Source of the DNA: Opitutus sp. ER46
GTDB lineage: Bacteria; Verrucomicrobiota; Verrucomicrobiia; Opitutales; Opitutaceae
Direction: 5' to 3'
Assembly (NCBI RefSeq): GCF_003054705.1
Contig: NZ_QAYX01000022.1
Coordinates: 595,071-659,070, forward strand
DNA length: 64,000 bases
The translations under genes were made by a program, and so were the position numbers. Below the pieces are notes generated by a model that saw only the letters and a program-made list of their open reading frames with translations, was not told the DNA's origin and searched no databases. Below, one piece after another: positions 15,690 to 23,283 of the stretch; the first letter of the stretch is position 1; the number at the start of each line of letters is the position of its first letter.

Positions 15690-16874
15690 ATGAAGAGACC
15701 CCTGGTCATCGCTTCGATCGGATTGGTTTTGATCGTCTCGACGTACGTCGCTCTGCACCTGGCCCAGCAACGCGCGGCACGAGAGCTCGAACGCGAACTT
15801 GAGTTTACGAAATATATCAAGGCAATCGAGCGGGCCGAGGCAGCGGAAGCTGCCGTGCCGGCAATCCCGGTCTCAGCAGAGAGGCGCGGCCGCTATTTCC
15901 TGAATTCGGTGTTCGTCTGGAACGGCGGCGTTGTTGCGTCGATGAATACGAAGTACCCGCCGCGCGACCGCAATCAGAGATTGTGGATGTACGATCCAGC
16001 ACTCGATGAGTTCGTTCCGCATCCCTTAAGGCAGGAATTGCAGCGAGTCATCGGCGGACTCAGGAGCTTGGCGATTGTGAGCGCAGACGGCACGTCGGAC
16101 TTGGTCGAATTCAACGGTGCGAGGCGGGCCATGCTGAAGAAGAACGTCATCGTGCCGGAAAACAGCGCGATCACCTTCAACACTAGATTCGTCTTTGTCG
16201 TGAGTCCCGGATCGGCTCAAGCGATTGACGCCACGGGTCAGGTGGTAACCTCGAAAATCGACGAGTCAGAAATCACAACAGTTGAAGCGTCACCGAACGA
16301 ACTGCTTGTCTCATGCGATCAAGGTGAATTCGGCGCAACGCTTGCCGCGTATCAGATCGGCCCCAATGGCCGACTCGGCTCACGCAAAGAGCTCGTTCAA
16401 GCCCACATCACCTCAAGCGACCAAGACGAACTGAACAACATCTGGATGTGGGGCATCTTTCGGCACCTCGGCATGGGGTCGTCCGGATTGTACGTGTACC
16501 CTCCGGGCGGGCCGATCCGTGGTCTGCGAAAAAACGGCCCTGTCGAACGCCCCGACGCGGTCGCAATTGAGTCTCCTGGGCACGTATTGGTGCTGAGTGG
16601 CTACAAGGGGATCAGTCGAGTGGATGCCCGTGGCCACGTCGAAGAACTCTGGCACGGCCGGACGTCAATCGTCTACCGTACCGAACGAGTCGGACGGGCG
16701 ACGAACCGGGATAAAGACACACCGCATTCGATGGCACTACTTGGAAACAGACTGTTCGTCGCGAGCGAGGGTCTGGGCGTGTACGAATTTGAGCGCACGG
16801 CAGACGGCATTCGCTTTTTGCGTCAGCTACACCTCTCTCCTGAGCCCGCCGTAGTACCTGAAGCTAGGCGGTAA
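15690..16874 (+). CDS. Membrane-anchored beta-propeller-like protein
   Basis: A 394-aa protein with one N-terminal hydrophobic anchor (VIASIGLVLIVSTYVALHLA) and a charged linker (RELERELEF). A long beta-rich ectodomain follows, whose repeating GxxVV, DATGQVV, SPNELLVS and GYKGISRVDARG segments suggest propeller blades. A late SMALLGNRLFVASEGLGVYEF stretch is typical of a last blade. No catalytic residues are recognisable. Probably exposed outside the inner membrane. Confidence 0.6.
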   Translation: MKRPLVIASIGLVLIVSTYVALHLAQQRAARELERELEFTKYIKAIERAEAAEAAVPAIPVSAERRGRYFLNSVFVWNGGVVASMNTKYPPRDRNQRLWMYDPALDEFVPHPLRQELQRVIGGLRSLAIVSADGTSDLVEFNGARRAMLKKNVIVPENSAITFNTRFVFVVSPGSAQAIDATGQVVTSKIDESEITTVEASPNELLVSCDQGEFGATLAAYQIGPNGRLGSRKELVQAHITSSDQDELNNIWMWGIFRHLGMGSSGLYVYPPGGPIRGLRKNGPVERPDAVAIESPGHVLVLSGYKGISRVDARGHVEELWHGRTSIVYRTERVGRATNRDKDTPHSMALLGNRLFVASEGLGVYEFERTADGIRFLRQLHLSPEPAVVPEARR

Positions 16875-16875
16875 C

Positions 16876-17394
16876 GTGACGCGAATGAATACCCAAAAGT
16901 CGCCCAGGGATTTCGACGCGCTGGTGAAGCTGTTGGAGACGAGCCTGCTCCCGGTTGTGCGGCAAGACGAGGAGTGGCTGCATGCGTCCGGGCATTTCTC
17001 GGACGTCGAAGTCCTATCGCTGCGGCATGCAGAGACTGTGCACGCCCTTGGCATCGCCTGCAGACCTGTTTGGGCTTCTGACGAGCTGGAGCGCCTCACT
17101 TTTACGGCCGCACTGATCGAGTTTGAACGGCTTTCAGGCCGAATTGACGTGCAGTGGAGCCAGGTCTTCAACACCCGCACGGGGTCGGGATACACGAAAC
17201 GGGAGTGCGGTGGGTTCCACGGCCCGTTGATGACCGATGCCGACATAACGCGCTTCAAGGGCGAGTGGTTCCGTCTAGCAGGTCTGTTCAGGCGAGTAGC
17301 GCGGCGAGGAAAACCGAGCACGTACCTACTTCGACGCCTGCGCGGTGCTCCAGCCGATCAGTACGGCTGGAAGCAGGATGCGATGTCGACCTAA
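16876..17394 (+). CDS. Unknown soluble protein
   Basis: A 172-aa, mostly helical, charged protein with no signal peptide or membrane segment. The frame opens with GTG 16876, one base after the previous stop; ATG 16885 (MNTQKSPRDF) is the alternative start. No motif is recognised. The near-zero spacing places it in the island plus-strand operon. Confidence 0.5.
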   Translation: MTRMNTQKSPRDFDALVKLLETSLLPVVRQDEEWLHASGHFSDVEVLSLRHAETVHALGIACRPVWASDELERLTFTAALIEFERLSGRIDVQWSQVFNTRTGSGYTKRECGGFHGPLMTDADITRFKGEWFRLAGLFRRVARRGKPSTYLLRRLRGAPADQYGWKQDAMST

Positions 17395-17424
17395 GAACCA
17401 GCTCCGCCGATCGTCTCAAAGCTG

Positions 17425-18282
17425 ATGCCGTCCACATCTCCTTCGCGGTTCCGATCACTCGGAGTGGCCACTACCATGGTCAGCCTCAGTGTGGGAGGCC
17501 TGTGGCTGAAATGGTCGCTGCTGTCGTTCAACTCGTGCGGATGGCCGACTGATTTCGGGTTGGTCATGACCGTCTTGTTTGTGGTGGGCGTTATCCTGGC
17601 GTTCTCGGCGGCGGCGGTGTCGTCGGCCCGGTGGAGGAGGACGATGCAGGTAATCGCAGGATTCGTCCTGGTTGCGATGGTAGTGATCCCCATGGACGTG
17701 AACGCCTGGCTGCCAGAGCCGAAATACACGTTCCGGCGGGAGGACCGATTCGTTTCGATTACCGGGAAGCCGCGTATCGAGGACGGGCAATACGCGAAGA
17801 TTCTCGTGCTCGATCCGCCAGAAACGTCGGAACCATCCATCCGCATTTACCTATCGCCAGAATGGGCTTCCCAGCTTTCTGGCATCGGTACGGCAGAGTT
17901 TACGTTGTGGCGGACGCGCGAAGTGCTGCTGCCCGGTTGGCGCGTTGAAGGGCACGTTCCGGAATGGCGGGACACCCTCGAAACCATTCGGGTCACCGGT
18001 CAGACACTGTACGATCGCCGCACCTGCCCAGTGCACCACGTGACGATGCAACGCATGGAGTTGCCAATTCATTACGGAATGCCCGCGTACAATGACGCGT
18101 GGGAGAAATTCAGCGGCGGCCCAGGATTCGTGCAAGGTGGGTGCGTGGTGACGCCGCAACGGACGGCGATGGGTTACCGCTGCCCTGAGTGTTCCGCGGA
18201 GTACGAGAAGTGGGCGGCGGAACTGAACCGAAAATATGCGGAGCGCAGCGGGAGCCCGGCTGGCCCGGAAAAAGGCTCGTAA
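17425..18282 (+). CDS. Membrane protein with Cys/His-containing soluble domain
   Basis: A 285-aa protein. Three hydrophobic segments lie in the first 95 residues (TTMVSLSVGGLWLKWSLL, GLVMTVLFVVGVILAFSAA, VIAGFVLVAMVVIPM). In the soluble part, CPVHHVTMQRMELP and, 50 residues on, YRCPECSAEYEKW give a C-x2-H plus C-x2-C set that may bind zinc. No family is recognised. It sits in the island operon between two other proteins of unknown role. Confidence 0.6.
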   Translation: MPSTSPSRFRSLGVATTMVSLSVGGLWLKWSLLSFNSCGWPTDFGLVMTVLFVVGVILAFSAAAVSSARWRRTMQVIAGFVLVAMVVIPMDVNAWLPEPKYTFRREDRFVSITGKPRIEDGQYAKILVLDPPETSEPSIRIYLSPEWASQLSGIGTAEFTLWRTREVLLPGWRVEGHVPEWRDTLETIRVTGQTLYDRRTCPVHHVTMQRMELPIHYGMPAYNDAWEKFSGGPGFVQGGCVVTPQRTAMGYRCPECSAEYEKWAAELNRKYAERSGSPAGPEKGS

Positions 18283-18319
18283 GTTTCAAGACTGCCGGGC
18301 CAGTAGCAGCACTGTCCAC

Positions 18320-19366
18320 ATGAAGAACATGCCTGTCGTACGACTGTGGTGGCTTCGAGTTCTCGCGATCTCGGTTCTGAGTATCGCGCGTGGATACGCA
18401 GCCGTCGTGGAAGGCGCGACATTTGAACTCCGGTTGGACGGCGCGGAAATGACGAAGGCATCGGTCGTCGGATCATCCGCCGTAACCGATGTCCGATTCG
18501 CTCCGCGTTCGATCGTTTACCACCTTCTGCTGGATGATACGACTGTCACCGTTTCCGAAGGAGCCGTGACCCTTCCAAGCTCACCTGACGCCTCCGAACG
18601 AACGGCCTTCCAGAAACGCTGTTCGGACTCGCAATTCAGTGTGCAGACGTACGTGTTCAAAACTGCATCACGTTGGACCGCCTCGTTCATTGTCGGCTCC
18701 AAGAGCGACAGCTTGAACTTTGCGCAGGGCGTGTGCCTTTCCGCTTCAGGGAAGTCACCGGAGCAAGTTGGAGTAGCACTTCGACGGGCTGCAGAAAGTC
18801 TGGTTTTGTTCGTGGGAAATCCCATCGCGCCCAAACGGCTGGTCGATTTGGAGGCGTCGCGCGACACACGTGAACTGTTCGCCTTCTTGGGAAGTCCCTC
18901 TGCCAACCCGACAGACCACTGGGAGTGGTGCATGCCCGCCGACGTGCATCAGATTGCCATCGCGTCGACCTTAGCTCAGTTCCCAGTCCCTCAAGGGCAA
19001 CTTCGGTCAGTCATTGGGACAAAACGGCTACCGAACCTTGGCGGCGCCGGCGACGATCAGGGAAGGGCCTGCTTCCGAATCGTGCTTACCAATCCGGAAT
19101 CCAGCGACGGGTTTTACGCGCTCCGCGTACATTACGGCAATGTGTCGCCCCTTCCTCCACCTGGTGAAATTCCCATCGAAGCGGCAGAAGTCGTGTTCGT
19201 TGGTCACCACGCTCTCGAATTCGTCTACGTTCCCGGCAAAGCAATGCGGCACATGCTTCCCGAATTGAAGGAACGGATGAAGCGCGAGCACCAGACACCC
19301 TTCGAGCTTGCTGCTGCGTTCCGTGGATTGCTGGACGAGCCGCGTACCTCAGCGGCTCAGAAGTGA
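18320..19366 (+). CDS. Exported protein of unknown function
   Basis: A 348-aa protein with a signal peptide (LRVLAISVLSIARGYAA) and a beta-rich mature part. The start ATG 18320 is preferred over an upstream frame at 18236 because it begins with the signal peptide and does not overlap the preceding gene. It is the last gene before attR. No family is recognised. Confidence 0.6.
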   Translation: MKNMPVVRLWWLRVLAISVLSIARGYAAVVEGATFELRLDGAEMTKASVVGSSAVTDVRFAPRSIVYHLLLDDTTVTVSEGAVTLPSSPDASERTAFQKRCSDSQFSVQTYVFKTASRWTASFIVGSKSDSLNFAQGVCLSASGKSPEQVGVALRRAAESLVLFVGNPIAPKRLVDLEASRDTRELFAFLGSPSANPTDHWEWCMPADVHQIAIASTLAQFPVPQGQLRSVIGTKRLPNLGGAGDDQGRACFRIVLTNPESSDGFYALRVHYGNVSPLPPPGEIPIEAAEVVFVGHHALEFVYVPGKAMRHMLPELKERMKREHQTPFELAAAFRGLLDEPRTSAAQK

Positions 19367-19410
19367 TTTCGGTCGGTCACCACGGCCGAAATCGATTTTC
19401 CTTCTTTACG

Positions 19411-19428
19411 AACCACCAAGAAACCACC
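19411..19428. repeat. Subterminal 18-bp repeat, right end of island
   Basis: Exact copy of 6786-6803, in the same orientation, about 59 bp inside attR. With its left partner it marks both ends of the island. Confidence 0.6.
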
Positions 19429-19486
19429 AAATCCCTCCGCGCCCAACCTCTACGAGGGAAGCAGGCCCTGCAAAAACGCCGAGCGG

Positions 19487-19517
19487 CGCGGGTTCGAGTC
19501 CCGTCCATCCCGCCATT
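19487..19517. repeat. attR: duplicate of the tRNA-Asp 3' end
   Basis: 31 bp identical to 6619-6649: T arm, acceptor 3' strand, CCA, TT. There is no tRNA 5' half, so this is an attachment-site copy, not a gene. Confidence 0.85.
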
Positions 19518-19563
19518 TAGCACAAAAGCCGTCCTTAAACTGGACGGCTTTTGTGCTAAATGG
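19513..19563. terminator. 22-bp perfect inverted repeat abutting attR
   Basis: The left arm 19513-19534 and right arm 19542-19563 are perfect reverse complements around a 7-base loop (TTAAACT). The core GCCGTCC/GGACGGC followed by TTTTGTG is a good intrinsic terminator, and the mirrored AAAA makes it bidirectional. The outer stem includes the CCA of the att repeat. It may be the original terminator of tRNA-Asp displaced by the insertion. Confidence 0.75.
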
Positions 19564-19741
19564 CGCCTTCCGGAGCTTAAGCGCAGGAAGGCCAGCAGTC
19601 CCAGGTCGCACAGCCTCCCCGCCACCTGCCCCCAGCCGCCGCTACTCGCTACCCAGAAGCCGTTCGAGGAGCGAAGGATGGCGCAGCCCTCAGGAAGTGG
19701 CTCGAGGAGCGCAGGATGGAGGCCCTCCCCGGCGGCAGCCA

Positions 19742-20449
19742 TTACGGCGATCGCATCACAGCCCTGCTGCTGGAGACGACGTTCACGGCATAGACCGCGA
19801 GGAATATCCACAACATGCCTAACGCCCATACTGGGGGGATGACGTTCGTAACGGCGTTTACGATTGCGACGGCCAGAACTGTGCCTGTGCAGGCTGTGCG
19901 ACGGGCAGACCACTTGCGCAGTAGGAGTTGGCGTGCCGCTTCGCAGAAAGCGAAGACTGCCGTCGCGCGCATGAAGGCACCTGGCGCGGAAAAGTCGGGC
20001 AGAAACGGTGCGAGGCGCACCTGGTTGAGGGTATCCACGAACTCGATGGTGATCGCGACGGAGACCACGGAAGTGAGCACGACGGCACTGTGGCTCAGCA
20101 AGGTGCGGAAGGCCGGCAACACCTCCGGCACCGCGGCCGTCTGCCGGCGGGAGAACACGACCAACGCGCCGAATGGAACCAGCGCCATTATCCAAGGCGC
20201 CAGCAGCACAAATACCGACGGCGCATACGGGTGTCCGAAACGCACATAGCGATAGGACGGCACGATGATCGCAGCGGCCGAAATCAGCGCACACACCAGC
20301 GCGGCAACGCGGCCGCGTCCCGGGTACTGCAGGAGGAGCACCCAAATGAACAACGTCGCGAACAGCGGCACGTACACACACAGGAGAAGCTGCTGCTCGA
20401 ACACTTCATAGTGTGGCGGCCCGTCCAGAAGAAAGGCGATCGGCAACAT
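19742..20449 (-). CDS. Island polytopic membrane protein, copy 2
   Basis: A 235-aa paralogue of the protein at 7200-7946 with the same six-helix layout. The C-terminus is shorter and ends after NVVSSSRAVMRSP. It follows attR as copy 1 follows attL, with about 180 bases of DNA between, which hold a small direct repeat (CGAGGAGCG-x-AGGATGG, near 19665 and 19704) and no gene. Divergent from its exported partner. Confidence 0.75.
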   Translation of the reverse strand: MLPIAFLLDGPPHYEVFEQQLLLCVYVPLFATLFIWVLLLQYPGRGRVAALVCALISAAAIIVPSYRYVRFGHPYAPSVFVLLAPWIMALVPFGALVVFSRRQTAAVPEVLPAFRTLLSHSAVVLTSVVSVAITIEFVDTLNQVRLAPFLPDFSAPGAFMRATAVFAFCEAARQLLLRKWSARRTACTGTVLAVAIVNAVTNVIPPVWALGMLWIFLAVYAVNVVSSSRAVMRSP

Positions 20450-20623
20450 GGGCAGTTGATGCCAGCAATCCCAACGTGGCGCAGCTCACGAGGCGACTTG
20501 AAATCTGCCATGCACGCGAAGGGCTCTCCGGAGCAAGGTTCGGGCAGTGCCCACCTCAACAGTCAGGCATGATGCAGGGGTGCAGGCTTGCGCGGGCGAT
20601 CGGTTCGGGCGATACCCGACACG

Positions 20624-21238
20624 ATGTTCACCTATGCGCCAACCCGATGGGTCCCGTGCCTCTTGCTGATCTGGGCAGGCGTCGCGGTGACGCAAGCCGC
20701 AGATCCGGGCGCAAACGACGCTCACGATCGGCTTGTACAGCGAACCTATAACGCTCTCGGCATGGATCAGGAGTTTGTGTCTGCCCGTCACGAGTACCTG
20801 AGGTTCATGAAGGAACGCAGCAAGAGCTCCGGACAAGATACTATCATCAGCCATGTCGGGCATCGGTTGATCACCTCTGATTACCGCGCCCGGATCTGCT
20901 CGTTTCTAGCGAGCACGTTCGCCGACGACGAACTTTCGGTGCTCGCATTGTACTTCGAGAGCCGTGGCGGACAGGAAATGCTGAGATTCGAGCGTCAGTC
21001 CCGTGCATTGCGCAACCGTCCGGGAAACGATGTTGATGCTGAAGCACGTCGGTTTGCCGAAGCGCAGCCCCAAGAGAACCAATCTGCATTTCGATCCTTC
21101 TACGATTCACCAGTCGGGCGGCGCTTTCGATCCAAGCATCAAGATCTGGTCGGGTTTGTTCTCAATCTCGTGGGCCAGCTCGGGGATGAAATTCTGGCGA
21201 AGATGGCGGCAGAGTCCACTTCGCACTCCAGCCCGTAG
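20624..21238 (+). CDS. Exported DUF2059-like protein, copy 2 (intact)
   Basis: A 204-aa intact paralogue of 8123-8767, with the same signal peptide style (LLLIWAGVAVTQAA), DDELSVLALYFESRGGQE and FYDSPVGRRF motifs and normal end LGDEILAKMAAESTSHSSP. DUF2059 proteins are periplasmic; the function is unknown. Start ATG 20624 is equivalent to 8123 in copy 1. Bases 21239-21456 downstream hold no gene I can support and no third att copy. Confidence 0.75.
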   Translation: MFTYAPTRWVPCLLLIWAGVAVTQAADPGANDAHDRLVQRTYNALGMDQEFVSARHEYLRFMKERSKSSGQDTIISHVGHRLITSDYRARICSFLASTFADDELSVLALYFESRGGQEMLRFERQSRALRNRPGNDVDAEARRFAEAQPQENQSAFRSFYDSPVGRRFRSKHQDLVGFVLNLVGQLGDEILAKMAAESTSHSSP

Positions 21239-21456
21239 GCTGGGCGCATTCTGCCGTTTGACTCCCGCTCGGTTCAGGCGGCTTCTCCTTACGGGGCGCT
21301 GTCCGATTTGACAGCGTTCGCTGCCTCGCTTGATTCCCGGCGCGTCTGAGGCGCATCCGGGTCCGCGGGAAGAGCTGAGCTCACTCACTTTCTCAGGCTA
21401 AACATCAACCTTGATGCCGCCTGCTCGCGGACCTCAGGCATTGGCAGAAAGGTTAT

Positions 21457-22983
21457 ATGTCGAAGTCCCTGCCTCCTCGGCCCCGTCTCGAACAGCTCAA
21501 GACCCAGGCCAAGGAACTCCTCAAAGCGCTGCAAGTCGGCGAACCCGCCGCCCTCCAGCGGTTCCGCGAACACCACCCCCGAGGCGCCCAGGCCGCCACC
21601 TTCGCCCGGGACGCTTCCTGGGCCCTCGCCGACGCCCAGCTCGTGATCGCGCGCGAGTACGGCGCCCCCAACTGGCCCAGACTCCGCGAACATGTCGCCG
21701 CCAAGCTCGTCGCCACCGGCGACCCCATGGATCTCCTCCGGCAGGCGTTTGCCGAGGACGATGCGACGCTCTTCCGCCAATTGCTGGAACGCCATCCCGC
21801 CCTCAAGGCGCGGATCGACGAGCCGGTCGAGGCCTTCAACGCGCCCGTGATCACCCAGGTGCGCAGCCGCGAGATGCTCGATGTGCTGCTCGACGCCGGC
21901 GCGCAGCTCGACGTCCGCAGCCAGTGGTGGGCCGGCGGTTTTGGGCTGCTGCACACCGCCGAGCCCGAACTCGCGCACTACGCCCTCGCCCGCGGCGCGA
22001 CCTTGGACGTCCACGCCGCCGCGCGCCTCGGGTTGACCGATAGCCTGCGCACGTTCCTCGCCGCCGACCCCGCGCTGGTCCACGCCCGCGGCGGCGACGG
22101 CCAGACGCCGCTCCACTTTGCCCGCACGGTCGCGTTCGCGGAACTGCTGCTCAACCATGGCGCGGACATCGACGCGGCCGACTTGGATCACGCGTCCACG
22201 CCCGCCCAATACATGGTGCGCGATCGCCCGGACGTGGCGCGCTACCTCGTCCAGCGCGGTTGCCGGACCGACATTCTGCTCGCCGCCGCGCTGGGTGACG
22301 CCAACCTCGTCCGCCGCCATCTCGACGCCGATCCAAACTGTATCCGCACTAGGGTGACACCCGCGTGGTTTCCGAAAGCGCATCCCCACTCCGGCGGGAC
22401 GATCTACCAATGGACGCTGGGCTGGTTCATGTCACCCCACGAGGCCGCGCAAGAGTTTGGCCACACCGAGGTCGTGACGCAGCTGATGGAGCGCAGTCCC
22501 GCCGACGTGCGCTTCCTTGCCGCCTGCTGGCTGGCCGACGAAGCGCAGGTCCGCGCCTTGCTCGCCCGCGATCCGAGCCTGATCGACACGCTTTCGCCGG
22601 ACGACCGCCAGCACATCGCCCACGCCGCGCGCAACAATCGCACCGCCACCGTCAGCACAATGCTCGCCGCGGGGTTCTCCGTCGCTGCAACCGGCCAGCA
22701 CGGAGGCACGCCGCTGCATTGGGCGGCCTTCCACGGCAACGCCGACATGACGCGCGCCATCCTGCGGTATGGTCCGCCGCTCGAACAAACCGACCACGAT
22801 TTCAAAGCGACGCCGTTGGGTTGGGCCATCCATGGGTCGGAGCACGGCTGGCACGCCAAAACCGGAGACTACGGCGTTGTCGTGGAACTGCTCCTCCAGG
22901 CAGGAGCAAAGCCGCCGCCGGACTCCGCCAAGGGAACTGACATCGTCCGCGCCGCGCTCCGGCGCTCTGAACGAAGGCCGTAA
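21457..22983 (+). CDS. Ankyrin-repeat protein
   Basis: A 508-aa cytoplasmic protein. The N-terminal 90 residues are helical (LEQLKTQAKELLKALQVGE, WALADAQLVIAREYGAPNW) as in the common bacterial ankyrin proteins. Ankyrin repeats run from about 95 to 495, for example GDGQTPLHFARTVAFAELLL, GGTPLHWAAFHGNADMTRAI and KATPLGWAIHGSEHGW. Several middle repeats are degenerate. It mediates protein-protein contacts; the partner is unknown. High GC like the chromosome, so it lies outside the island. Confidence 0.88.
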   Translation: MSKSLPPRPRLEQLKTQAKELLKALQVGEPAALQRFREHHPRGAQAATFARDASWALADAQLVIAREYGAPNWPRLREHVAAKLVATGDPMDLLRQAFAEDDATLFRQLLERHPALKARIDEPVEAFNAPVITQVRSREMLDVLLDAGAQLDVRSQWWAGGFGLLHTAEPELAHYALARGATLDVHAAARLGLTDSLRTFLAADPALVHARGGDGQTPLHFARTVAFAELLLNHGADIDAADLDHASTPAQYMVRDRPDVARYLVQRGCRTDILLAAALGDANLVRRHLDADPNCIRTRVTPAWFPKAHPHSGGTIYQWTLGWFMSPHEAAQEFGHTEVVTQLMERSPADVRFLAACWLADEAQVRALLARDPSLIDTLSPDDRQHIAHAARNNRTATVSTMLAAGFSVAATGQHGGTPLHWAAFHGNADMTRAILRYGPPLEQTDHDFKATPLGWAIHGSEHGWHAKTGDYGVVVELLLQAGAKPPPDSAKGTDIVRAALRRSERRP

Positions 22984-23093
22984 AGGCATGCGCTAGCAGG
23001 CGCGCCCACCCGCAGCCGGGGCCCGGCGCGCGAGCGAGATGACAGGATTCCATCGGGCGGGGGGACGGGCATGTCATCGCCCTCCCTCCCCTG

Positions 23094-23228
23094 ATGAACC
23101 TGCCTGCCGCAAGATTAGCCGTTGCCGCCCTGGTCGCCGCCAGTGTCGCAGTCTTCAGTTTCGCGCCGCTCCCCTTCTCGGCCGGGCCGCAGCCCGCTTA
23201 CCCGCATCCCGCCCTGCCCTGCGCGTAA
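23094..23228 (+). CDS. Possible 44-aa small protein with hydrophobic segment
   Basis: A short frame encoding MNLPAARLAVAALVAASVAV and then a Pro-rich tail ending PHPALPCA. It looks like a signal or anchor peptide with almost no mature part. No Shine-Dalgarno is seen. It is the only coding candidate in the 300-base gap 22984-23283 and could be chance. Confidence 0.25.
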   Translation: MNLPAARLAVAALVAASVAVFSFAPLPFSAGPQPAYPHPALPCA

Positions 23229-23283
23229 CTATGCTGACGAAGACGAACCCGTAGAAGTCTCGCCCACCATGTTGAATGCCGCG

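Larger units (their letters stand above)
6619..19517. mobile_element. Genomic island at tRNA-Asp, about 12.9 kb, no visible integrase
   Basis: The segment is flanked by a 31-bp direct repeat of the tRNA-Asp 3' end, the classic product of tyrosine-recombinase integration. Inside are about 14 genes, mostly exported or membrane proteins of unknown function, plus one pseudogene. By eye the DNA is less GC-rich than the flanks. No integrase, excisionase, replication or transfer gene is seen on either strand. Near each end is an 18-bp direct repeat that could be recombinase arm sites. It is probably an old or non-autonomous island mobilised in trans. Confidence 0.75.

Noticed and set aside
19487..19517. 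A second tRNA-Asp gene
   Set aside because: Only the 3' 31 bases are present; there is no D arm or anticodon arm upstream.
19377..20381. A 334-aa minus-strand frame ending in a VVSWWF-type peptide, seen as a possible integrase remnant
   Set aside because: The peptide comes from the 18-bp repeat and the att/tRNA antisense; no recombinase motif (R-H-x-R-Y) can be found.
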